NCBI RefSeq assembly: GCF_020907245.1 | Contig: NZ_JAJJWH010000005.1 | Span: forward strand, 62,001-126,000 | Length of the DNA: 64,000 bases | Direction: 5' to 3' | From: Pontibacter harenae | Lineage (GTDB): Bacteria; Bacteroidota; Bacteroidia; Cytophagales; Hymenobacteraceae | In this document: piece by piece, positions 36,801 through 44,255 of the stretch | Layout: the number at the start of each line of letters is the position of its first letter | How positions within the stretch are numbered: position 1 is the stretch's first letter | The notes under the pieces: model-generated | Seen by the model: the letters and a program-made list of their open reading frames with translations, nothing else | The model's database searches: none | Told to the model about the DNA's origin: nothing | Translations under genes and position numbers: made by a program

Positions 36801-37023
36801 CCTGAATACGAGTGTTGGAGCCTTTCTCAAAGATAGACACGTAAATGGAGTTATCCTTCGCGTTAGGGCTCCCGTTAATTTCATCGAAGTACAGGTTCAA
36901 GGAAAGCCTGTAGTTGTAATCCACCAAGTGCTTCAGTTCAAACTCTCCACCTACCAAATGTGTAGCAAAAGATTGAAAACTGAAAGCAAGAAATATAAAT
37001 AGAAGGAGTATACGTGTTTTCAT
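33832..37023 (-). CDS. T9SS-secreted surface protein with gliding-motility-associated C-terminal domain
   Basis: A 1063-residue exported protein. After a signal peptide (ending SFQSFA) comes a large N-terminal region beginning THLVGGEFELKHL, a start shared by many Cytophagales surface proteins, with cadherin-like segments (LDTDGDSLVYDL, GADPDNDS). From about residue 535 there are three 'A' modules, recognisable by a QIIC start, a TYxWE core and WFRR/WYRR, then one 'B' module (TVEWYDQPSGG), one Ig/PKD-like module (GGVSYHWAPEASL) and the gliding-motility-associated CTD (about 975-1063: ITPNHDHINDVWEI, KIFTRWGASIFESKGYKEPWNG). The last four modules parallel those of the 4031-residue protein at 44.3-56.4 kb. 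It has no adjacent PorP/SprF gene, so it may share that one. Confidence 0.88.
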   Translation of the reverse strand: MKTRILLLFIFLAFSFQSFATHLVGGEFELKHLVDYNYRLSLNLYFDEINGSPNAKDNSIYVSIFEKGSNTRIQDFFIPLIRQERLNYTNIACTTNDLKTSRMLYYKDIFLDPAIFNSPQGYYVVWERCCRNNTAINIVEPGAAGQTFYMEFPAVIKNNTPFVNSTPNLSPPITDYACQGELFYYNFKTLDTDGDSLVYDLTTPINGYSTETLVNPVASPAPYPTVRWLSGYNQENQIAGEPGLNINRTTGMLTVRPTNKGLYVFAVRTQEFRKGVKIGEVRREFQLLVKECPSNYRPVILAKTKNTPGNYYVGEVIRIKQADPRCITITYTDADRAEPLKFTAKPVNFTETYFTVSGQSSGIVNNGPGTDSLRASLCFDNCFDTQGKVYYMDLIASDNGDDGCGLPQQDSVRIGFMIEPVPDKPPHMSLSTARRVFEVEVGDLLQFDVFGADPDNDSIFVSARGLNFDLNTQQISFPIQRGVGQVKSSFNWLVDCNALQQPSFKIDLLVTTVTCDDSTTVSQTVEVKVKSEKIASNAISSEQIICMGAPATKLTGTQPTGGKGSFTYLWEVSTTNGQNGFTAAPGINNQKEYTPTSVSNTSWFRRKAIASNCSNNFHFSDPVKVTVLPIITNNKVGSDQVVCLNAAPALLKGEQPVGGSNQYTYTWEYSTDNLTYKPAPGLNNKQDYQPERMSATTWYRRKTFSSPCMVSESNIVKVTVNLPLANNTISSPQIICRGERPATLNGSVPTGGNGIYAYLWESSTTSAIAGFSPAAGNNTAATYTAGPLDRTTWFRRTVISAPCQQHESVAAKVVVEAVPDPPKALNVLTCPGQPASLVATAFPTDATVEWYDQPSGGNLIHRGTTLETNPLATTTDFYAQVVNKLGCASSSRAKVTASVEQTSANAGEDALILLGNQYKLTATGGVSYHWAPEASLSDPTIPNPVAKPKETTTYTVTVVTEAGCSFTDEVTITVLQRIVSPNAITPNHDHINDVWEIKNIEQYPNCTVKIFTRWGASIFESKGYKEPWNGLHNGKELPVAAYYYMIDLGIDEKPISGTVLIIR

Positions 37024-37740
37024 GTAGGCGCTTAATAGTAGTAGACTATCGGGTTTAGCAGAGCTTGTATTTGTTTGTAATCTGATAAAAGGCTTTAGGT
37101 AAAAGATAAAAGAAACCGTGAGTACTGTCTAGGACATACCTGTTGTACCCAACTAGTTCGTGTGTCCTTAGTGCCTAGCAAGAATTTTTTGACTAGTAAT
37201 GCAGCAAGTTGGCTTATATAAACTTAGCCTTGTAAGTTGATGTATGTTTTGCCAGAGCGTTGCATAGCAGAAACAGTTTCTCATTTTACAGAGAAGGGAA
37301 AAAGGGGAGGAGCGAAAAACAAAAGTGACTTTGTTTTTCGAGTTTGTGTACTTCATAGTATCTAGTAGTAAACCTGGAAGATTAACAGCGTTAGCAGCCT
37401 TTAATTTGCCAGAAAGGGTAAAAGAAACGGAGTATGTTCCGTTTAAATATTGCTATTGTAATATATAAAATATATTACTTAGAAGATGTTAAAAAGTTTT
37501 ACTTTTTGAAGAAGTTTTTAAGCAACACCAATATTTTTATTTGTACAAAAAAATACTGTTTCGCAGAACAGAAAATCAAAGCTTAAGAACTAGAAGAAAG
37601 GCTTAGAATGCTACTCTTGTTTTCTGAAAGCCAATTAGCTTCAAAATTCAGAATAGGAGAATCATGAGTATAAAAGTGATTTTTAACTCTAGGGCAGGTG
37701 TGATAGGGGAGCTTAGATAGGAAGTTTACTTGCAGGGGCT
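37024..37740. other. AT-rich intergenic region upstream of the 1063-residue protein gene
   Basis: No gene is recognised. It must contain the promoter for the minus-strand surface-protein gene, but no exact TAnnTTTG box was found by eye. The AT content is visibly above that of flanking genes, with stretches such as TAATATATAAAATATATTA near 37,460. Confidence 0.4.
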
Positions 37741-38154
37741 TTAATTTTCAGTTGCATCCTGGGTTTCGTCTTCCAAGTCGTCCAGCTCCAGCTCCAGGGC
37801 ATGTACCGATATTTGAATTTCGCGCATGGCCAAGGCTAGAGAAGCCATCAACAGGATGGTGCTTAACCCAAAGATATACTGGCCTATTTCCAAGTATCCA
37901 GCAAAAAGGATAAACATGCACAGTACACAACCAAAAATACTGGCGATGCCAAAGGCCTGCATGTTACGGATCAGCACCAGGCGGGTGCGCAGGTTCTTAA
38001 TTTGCCCATACACCAGATGGCTGTGCGTAGAGGCATAGCGGCTTTTTAAACTTCGGATAAGGTTGGCTAATGCCATAAAGCGGTTGGTGTAAGCCAACAG
38101 CAAAAGCGAAATAGCTGGGAAAAGCAGGGCGGGGGTTGTTAAGGTAATTTCCAT
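37741..38154 (-). CDS. DUF2721-family membrane protein
   Basis: A 137-residue protein with three hydrophobic segments (LLFPAISLLLLAYTNRFMAL, FGIASIFGCVLCMFILFAGYL and IFGLSTILLMASLALAM) and a polar, acidic tail. The segment order and the NRFMALANLIRSL motif after the first helix fit the DUF2721 family, whose function is unknown. It begins 26 bases after the next gene upstream, so the two are likely co-transcribed. Confidence 0.7.
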   Translation of the reverse strand: MEITLTTPALLFPAISLLLLAYTNRFMALANLIRSLKSRYASTHSHLVYGQIKNLRTRLVLIRNMQAFGIASIFGCVLCMFILFAGYLEIGQYIFGLSTILLMASLALAMREIQISVHALELELDDLEDETQDATEN

Positions 38155-38180
38155 AAATCCGAATGATGGCTGTTCCTGTA

Positions 38181-38717
38181 TTACTGAATGCTTTTTATAA
38201 AATCTTCATCAAGTGGCTCATCATCGTCCTCGTCAGACGTAGCATTAAAATCTATCTCCTGCAGCAGCGCAAGTCCTTCCAGCATCAGTTCGTCCAGTTC
38301 TTCTTTAGAGCCAGCGTCTAACGTTCCTTCAAACAGGGCCAGTATTTCCTCTCGCTGCTCATTTACAAATATCTCGTGGTAGAGGTTATCGAAAAGAGCA
38401 ACTTTGGGCTGTATGGTTTTATCGATTTCTTTGACACTCTTAGCTTTAACTGCCTGTTGTAGCAACTGCAGTACTTCATGCGTATTTTCGTTATCTGCCA
38501 ACCGCACAAGAACCTTCACGAAAGCTATTGCTACTCCCAGGCGCACCATTTCAAAGCTAAAGTGTAATTCATCTGTAACACGGCCCTGCTGCTGACGTGA
38601 AGCTTTAAAAGCCTGCTCAAGTTTTTGATACACAGCTATGGCTGAGGTCGGGAAAACATTTGGTTGTTCTGGGGCAAAGGCAGTCTCAAGAAGTAGGGCA
38701 AAGCTTTTGGCGCTCAT
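38181..38717 (-). CDS. Hypothetical helical protein
   Basis: A 178-residue, mostly alpha-helical protein without a signal peptide or membrane segment. The C-terminus is very acidic (NATSDEDDDEPLDEDF). No family is recognised. A good promoter lies directly upstream, and the DUF2721 gene follows at 26 bases, so it is probably expressed and in an operon with it. Confidence 0.6.
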   Translation of the reverse strand: MSAKSFALLLETAFAPEQPNVFPTSAIAVYQKLEQAFKASRQQQGRVTDELHFSFEMVRLGVAIAFVKVLVRLADNENTHEVLQLLQQAVKAKSVKEIDKTIQPKVALFDNLYHEIFVNEQREEILALFEGTLDAGSKEELDELMLEGLALLQEIDFNATSDEDDDEPLDEDFIKSIQ

Positions 38718-39263
38718 AGGTAGTTATGCTTTAGTGGCAAGTGTACAAAGGTACTATTTTATAGTTTCTTTCTCCAAGGCAGCTTTATAAGAGAGAGGCA
38801 AGTCCTAGAAATGTTCTTTCAGTGTAGAATATGGTCGGGAGAATTAAAGAAAACGCACCATGCTTTTCCGCCTTTCATCAAGCTTCGAGACCTGTTCACT
38901 TTCTCACTTACTTACCAATGGCGCAACTTCTTCTTTTTCAGAAACTTTGGAGTTTACTATGCGTTCACCTTTTTGTAACTAACTATAAACCTGTGCTATG
39001 CTTCTGTTAAAACTGTCTAATTCTATTCTTGTCAGACTTGTGTTTCTATAGTTGTGCCAGGATAAAAACTACCTAATTGAAGCCTCTATTCAAGCTTTTA
39101 CAAATTTATTTCATGTCTACAAAGGCCAAATGTAGTTTGATTTAATCGTCAGCCAATACCTGCATTTGCATTTGGTAAAGAAAAGATAACATGACTAAAC
39201 GGAGCATTTTACGTTTAGCCTTATAATTTTATATTAATATTTTTTCACCATTAAAAACAAACT
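38718..39263. other. Divergent intergenic region before the nuclease gene
   Basis: Apart from the minus-strand promoter at 38747-38777, nothing is recognised. A weak plus-strand -7-like box (TACGTTTA, 39210-39217) could serve the nuclease gene. Confidence 0.4.
38747..38777 (-). promoter_or_regulatory. Promoter of the 38.7-37.7 kb operon
   Basis: On the minus strand TTG (38775-38777), a 20-base spacer and an exact TACCTTTG (38747-38754) precede the ATG at 38717 by about 30 bases. Confidence 0.7.
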
Positions 39264-42200
39264 ATGAAGCATTTGTTACAAACCTTTTATGTCTGTTGTT
39301 TTGTGCTTTCCCTCGGAATAGCGATTCCTGCAGCAGGACAGAGTGTTTTTATCAACGAAATTCATTACGACAACGCCAGTACCGATGCGGGTGAGGCTAT
39401 TGAAGTGGCTGGGCCTGCTGGTACAGATCTAACGAGTTGGAGCCTTGTCTTGTACAACGGTAATAACAGCGCGCCCTATAATACGCGGCAACTGGAAGGA
39501 GTGCTTGCTGACCAGAGCGGCGGTTATGGTTTTTATGTAGCTAATTATCCTACTAACGGCTTACAGAATGGAAATCCAGATGGTGTTGCTTTAGTAAATG
39601 GCAGTGGCGAGGTAGTGCAGTTCCTAAGTTACGGAGGCACAATCACGGCAGCAAGTGGTCCCGCTGCTGGCTTAACCAGTACTGACATAGGTGTGGCAGA
39701 GGGGGGGGCGACTGCGGTTGGCTATTCGCTACAGCTAACAGGTACAGGTAATGCTTACACCGATTTTACCTGGGCTTCTACTGATGCTCCCAACACATTC
39801 GGTGCTGTAAATACAGGACAGAGCATTGGAACAGGAGGAGGCGGTGCTGACCCTGGTACCGACCCAGAAACTGACCCTGAAACAGATCCTGACCCTGTGA
39901 CAGATCCAGAGCCAGCTACTACGCTTGTGTTCATCAACGAAATACATTACGACAATGCTGGTACTGACACAGGAGAGGGTGTAGAATTGGCAGGCCTTGC
40001 AGGTACTAACCTTACAGGCTGGCAACTGGTGCTTTACAACGGGAACAACGGTTTAGAATATAGCGCTATAACTCTAACGCAAACTATACCAAACCAACAA
40101 GCAGGCTTTGGTACCATATTCTTGTCTATTGCTGGCCTGCAAAATGGCGGACCCGATGGGGTAGCTCTGGTAGATGCCGATGGCAATGTTGTTCAGTTTC
40201 TGAGTTACGAAGGTACCTTTACTGCTGCCAATGGTCCTGCGGCTGGCTTAACCAGTACTGATATTGGTGTTACAGAGGGTAGTAGTACGGAAGTGGGCGC
40301 TTCACTTCAACTAATAGGTACAGGATCGGCCTACGAAGATTTTACCTGGGCCTCTGACGTGGCAGCAACTTATGGTGCCGTAAATAATGGTCAGACGTTT
40401 CTGCCTTTGCAGGATATCGTTTTCATCAATGAAATACATTATGATAATGATGGTGCTGATACAGGTGAAGCCATTGAAATAGCTGGGCGTGCAGGTACAG
40501 ATCTTACTGGCTGGAGCTTGGTTTTGTACAACGGCAACAACGGCGCTTCTTACGGTACATCAGCACTTTCGGGTACTATTCCAGACCAAACAAATGGCTT
40601 TGGCTTTGTAACCGTAACTTATCCTTCTAACGGGCTGCAAAACGGCTCTGCCGATGGAGTGGCCTTGGTTAATCCTGATGGGGAGGTAGTTCAGTTCTTG
40701 AGCTACGAAGGCAGCTTTACGGCTGTAGGAGGACCTGCCGATGGTTTAACCAGTACAGACATTGGTGTGGAGGAAGCTGGTTCAACGCCTCTTGGCTATT
40801 CTTTACAACTAACAGGAGCTGGCTTTACTTATGAAGTCTTTACCTGGAGCGGCCCCACTACGAACACATTTGGCGGGCTTAATGTAGGTCAGGACTTTGG
40901 CGGCGGCACAACTGAGCCAGATCCAGACCCAGAGCCGCAACAAGTAACTATTGCCGAAGCCAGAGCAATGCCGCTTAACTCTTTGGTAATTGTAAGCGGA
41001 ACTTTAACCGCTGCTAACGAACTGGGAGGTCCTGCTTATATACAAGATTCAACTGGTGGCATTCCTATTTTCGATGCCCAAGTACACGGCCCAGATGCTT
41101 TTGAAATAGGCGATTCTATACAGGTAACGGCCTCAGTTGGTGCCTACAATGAAATGGTACAGTTGGTGGATGTAACAAATGTAGAGAGCTTTGGCCCTGC
41201 TACAACTCCTGTTGCACCTGTAGTAGTAAGCATTTCTGACATTACAAGTGCACTCGAAGGCCAACTGATTAGGATACCAAATGCTACCTTTACAGATACA
41301 AAAGGACTACTTTTCCCTGAAAGTAACTATTTTATTAAAAATGGCACAGATAGCTTAGAACTGCGGATTGACGGAGATGTAGAAAGCCTGGTGGGCAGGG
41401 AAATTCCTGATGATGCTGTGGCAGTCACAGGTGTGTTAGGGAGCTTTAGAGGTACCCTGCAGTTGCTGCCTCGTTTTATAGAAGACTTGCCTGGCACTAC
41501 AGAATATGTGCCAGAAGGTACCAATATTCCTATAACTAAAACGCTCGATGTCATGACCTGGAACATGGAATTCTTTGGTTCTACTTTACCCACTTTCGGT
41601 CCAGCGGATGTGCAGTTACAGCTACAGAATGCCGTTAGATTAATTGATAGCGTTGATGCCGACATTATTGCAGTGCAGGAAATTTCTGATGAGAACCTGC
41701 TGCAGCAATTGGCAGATATGCTAGGTTATGAGCGTGTTTGCTCCGACCGTTACTCTTATTCTTTCCAAGAATCAGATGGGACATTCCCAGAGCAAAAGCT
41801 TTGCTTCCTGTACAACCCAGAGGTAATTACTTTTGTAGACGATAGAGTAATTTTCGAGGCTTTGTATGACTCCGCTCGTGTAGGTTACAGCACAGTTTTG
41901 GATGGTTACCCAGTTGGAAGTCCGTCTTCTTTCTGGTCTAGTGGCAGGTTGCCTTATATGATTACCGTAGATGCCACAGTGGAAGGCGTAACAGAAAGGT
42001 TCAGGCTAGTGAACATTCATGCTAAGTCAGGCGCAAGTGGCAATGACCTAGAAAGAAGAAGGTTTGATGTGCAGGCGCTGAACGATACGCTGGATCATTA
42101 TTACCCGAATGATAACATTATTTTACTCGGAGACTATAACGATGATGTGGATGAATCTATCGGAGGCGGACTCACTACATACAGCGAATTTGTAGAGGCT

Positions 42201-43115
42201 GAAAATTTCAGAGTGGTTACAGCTGCTTTAAGTGAGACAGGCTTACGTACTTACATCACCCAGGACAACGTTATCGACCATATTGCCATTAGCGATGAAC
42301 TGTATGACAACTACGTGTCAGGCTCTGCGGCTTTGGTTATACCTTTCTCCTACATCTACAATTACGGCAATACCACATCAGACCACCTCGCCGTAGTGAC
42401 CCGTTACGAACTGTCGGAGCCGCTTACGCTTGATGCGGGCACAAATCAGATCGTTTACCGAGGCTATGCACCTGCTGGCTGTGCTACCTTAACTGCCAGT
42501 GCAGCCACAGGCGGTTATCCTGACTATACCTACACCTGGAGCACTGGGCAAACAGGAGAGTCTATTCAGGTGTGCCCTGAGCAGACAACTGTATATACCG
42601 TTACTGTTACAGATGCCAGAGGCAACACTTTTACAGATTCTGTGCAGGTATGTGTGGTTGACGTAAGCTGTGGCAACGTCAGAAATCCAAAAGTACAGGT
42701 GAATTATAAAGCATCTGGAAAGTCTGACAAAAGCAGAACACTGTGTGTACCAGAATACACTGTTCCTGTGCACCTGGCCCTTGGAGCTACCTTAGGAGAT
42801 GGCAACGTGACTACCTGTGAGGGCAAGCCTGTACCTGTAGAGGAATTCAATCTGGAAGAATTTATCCTATCCTTTACAGCGTATCCTAATCCTGTTCAAG
42901 ACTACCTGCACGTAATCTTCGAGAAGCTGCAGGATAGTGATGTAGAGTTTGTTTTCTACAACAGCTTTGGGCAGGAAGTTTACAAGAAGTCGCATTTTGT
43001 TCAGAACGGAGAGATCGACCTTGATGTAAGAAAGATACGCCTGAGCAGAGGAATAAACTACCTGAAGGTAAACAGCAAGTACGGCAGCAAAACGTTGCGA
43101 ATAGTTAAGTTCTAA
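39264..43115 (+). CDS. ExeM/NucH-like extracellular endonuclease with T9SS sorting domain
   Basis: A 1283-residue exported protein. After the signal peptide (ending AAGQ), three lamin-tail-like modules begin FINEIHYDN (near 28, 222 and 386), separated by an Asp-Pro-Glu-Thr linker after the first. An OB-fold-like segment follows (about 563-735), then a DNase I-like endonuclease/exonuclease/phosphatase domain (about 758-1050). Its active-site motifs are intact: WNMEF (766-770), VQEIS (Glu806), NIHAKSG (His919), GDYND (956-960) and SDHLAV (Asp1040, His1041). An SprB/Ig-like module and a type A T9SS tail (AYPNPVQDYLHV to the C-terminal TLRIVKF) complete it. The layout matches ExeM/NucH extracellular nucleases. 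A run of eight G (39701-39708) lies in the first module. Confidence 0.9.
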   Translation: MKHLLQTFYVCCFVLSLGIAIPAAGQSVFINEIHYDNASTDAGEAIEVAGPAGTDLTSWSLVLYNGNNSAPYNTRQLEGVLADQSGGYGFYVANYPTNGLQNGNPDGVALVNGSGEVVQFLSYGGTITAASGPAAGLTSTDIGVAEGGATAVGYSLQLTGTGNAYTDFTWASTDAPNTFGAVNTGQSIGTGGGGADPGTDPETDPETDPDPVTDPEPATTLVFINEIHYDNAGTDTGEGVELAGLAGTNLTGWQLVLYNGNNGLEYSAITLTQTIPNQQAGFGTIFLSIAGLQNGGPDGVALVDADGNVVQFLSYEGTFTAANGPAAGLTSTDIGVTEGSSTEVGASLQLIGTGSAYEDFTWASDVAATYGAVNNGQTFLPLQDIVFINEIHYDNDGADTGEAIEIAGRAGTDLTGWSLVLYNGNNGASYGTSALSGTIPDQTNGFGFVTVTYPSNGLQNGSADGVALVNPDGEVVQFLSYEGSFTAVGGPADGLTSTDIGVEEAGSTPLGYSLQLTGAGFTYEVFTWSGPTTNTFGGLNVGQDFGGGTTEPDPDPEPQQVTIAEARAMPLNSLVIVSGTLTAANELGGPAYIQDSTGGIPIFDAQVHGPDAFEIGDSIQVTASVGAYNEMVQLVDVTNVESFGPATTPVAPVVVSISDITSALEGQLIRIPNATFTDTKGLLFPESNYFIKNGTDSLELRIDGDVESLVGREIPDDAVAVTGVLGSFRGTLQLLPRFIEDLPGTTEYVPEGTNIPITKTLDVMTWNMEFFGSTLPTFGPADVQLQLQNAVRLIDSVDADIIAVQEISDENLLQQLADMLGYERVCSDRYSYSFQESDGTFPEQKLCFLYNPEVITFVDDRVIFEALYDSARVGYSTVLDGYPVGSPSSFWSSGRLPYMITVDATVEGVTERFRLVNIHAKSGASGNDLERRRFDVQALNDTLDHYYPNDNIILLGDYNDDVDESIGGGLTTYSEFVEAENFRVVTAALSETGLRTYITQDNVIDHIAISDELYDNYVSGSAALVIPFSYIYNYGNTTSDHLAVVTRYELSEPLTLDAGTNQIVYRGYAPAGCATLTASAATGGYPDYTYTWSTGQTGESIQVCPEQTTVYTVTVTDARGNTFTDSVQVCVVDVSCGNVRNPKVQVNYKASGKSDKSRTLCVPEYTVPVHLALGATLGDGNVTTCEGKPVPVEEFNLEEFILSFTAYPNPVQDYLHVIFEKLQDSDVEFVFYNSFGQEVYKKSHFVQNGEIDLDVRKIRLSRGINYLKVNSKYGSKTLRIVKF

Positions 43116-43130
43116 AACTCAATACTTTTA

Positions 43131-43170
43131 AAAAGGAAAGCCCAGCAAATCGCTGGGCTTTCCTTTTTTA
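43131..43170. terminator. Bidirectional terminator between nuclease and PorP/SprF genes
   Basis: A perfect 16-bp stem (43131-43146 with 43152-43167), loop AAATC, and further T residues on the plus strand. Both flanking genes end toward it. Confidence 0.88.
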
Positions 43171-43225
43171 CACTCAACTGAATTGAAATAGTGTTTTAAA
43201 TCACACTTGGCAATGCTCTAGGATT

Positions 43226-44248
43226 TTACCAAACCCATTGTGAGTTTGTTTCCCTGTTCCTGTTGTTAAGCTTAAATCCTAAAACTACTTCATGGCTGCC
43301 CGCGCTGTATTTATTTAGCTCAGAAGTGGTGAAGTCGTAGGAGTAGGCTAGGTCGAAGAGGTCGCCTATGCTGGCACCAGCCAGGACAGCCACCGCATCT
43401 TGATGGCGGTACGAAAGGCCTGCCCAGTACTTCTGGTCATACATCAGCTTTGCGTTTAAATCCAGTGCCACTGCGGAGGTGCTTGTTTTCTTCAACATAA
43501 GCGACGGGACAAAGGCTAGCTCTTTGCTGAAGTGCATACGCATACCAGCCGTAGCATAGTAGTGCGCCTGTCGCAACCTGTGGAACTGTGCAGCGTCGCC
43601 GTTGCCCTGCTGCGCCGGGTCCTGCTTGTCAGGCACTAGTTGCGTACCTGATAAACCGATGTAAAAATCAGGACTGTACAACCAGAAACCAACACCTAAA
43701 TCCAGCTTAGCAGTGTTAGGTACAGCGCCAGTCAGGTAAGCATCGTTGGTATCGAAATAAATGGCATCGCCTGTTTTAACGCTATAGTTCGAGAGGCCTG
43801 TAGATATACCGCTCGATAGGTTGATGTAGCGAGAAATTGGCAGGTGGTAAGCATAGCTCACGTTAAACGTGCTGGTGTTTAGTAAGCCTGCTTTGTCTAC
43901 CTGCGCAAACATACCGATACCGTGGTGCGGCGATACAGATCGCAGGCTGTTTTTGTTTGTAAACCCGTACCTGTTTATCCTTCTGGACTTCGGGTTACTC
44001 GTTCGGCGTGGCTGCCCGAGCATGGTGTGGGCAGACGCATAAAAGCTTTTCGGTGCCCCCTCTAGTCCTATCCATTGGGCTCTGTAGCCTGTCCTAATAT
44101 CGGCATAGTTTTCTATGCCGCCCACCGCTGGGTTGTGCAGGTAGTTGTTTAGTACGTATTGTGAGTACTGCGGACGTTGTTGTGCCATGGCAGCGCCTAC
44201 GCTTAAAACAAAAGCTATGATAGTGGTAATTGTTAAGTTCTTCTTCAT
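43226..44248 (-). CDS. PorP/SprF-family T9SS outer-membrane protein
   Basis: A 340-residue outer-membrane beta-barrel protein with a signal peptide (ending GAAMAQ). The family start is clear in QRPQYSQYVLNNYLHNPAVGGIENYADIRTGYRAQW, and the rest alternates beta-strands (GISTGLSNYSV, DLGVGFWLYSPDFYIGLSGTQL, KYWAGLSYRH). In Flavobacterium johnsoniae, SprF is required to secrete the adjacent giant adhesin SprB, and other PorP/SprF proteins pair with their own type B-CTD cargo. Here the gene follows the 4031-residue protein by 7 bases on the same strand, so this pair is most likely a cargo and its dedicated outer-membrane partner. Confidence 0.93.
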   Translation of the reverse strand: MKKNLTITTIIAFVLSVGAAMAQQRPQYSQYVLNNYLHNPAVGGIENYADIRTGYRAQWIGLEGAPKSFYASAHTMLGQPRRTSNPKSRRINRYGFTNKNSLRSVSPHHGIGMFAQVDKAGLLNTSTFNVSYAYHLPISRYINLSSGISTGLSNYSVKTGDAIYFDTNDAYLTGAVPNTAKLDLGVGFWLYSPDFYIGLSGTQLVPDKQDPAQQGNGDAAQFHRLRQAHYYATAGMRMHFSKELAFVPSLMLKKTSTSAVALDLNAKLMYDQKYWAGLSYRHQDAVAVLAGASIGDLFDLAYSYDFTTSELNKYSAGSHEVVLGFKLNNRNRETNSQWVW

Positions 44249-44255
44249 GGCGCTG

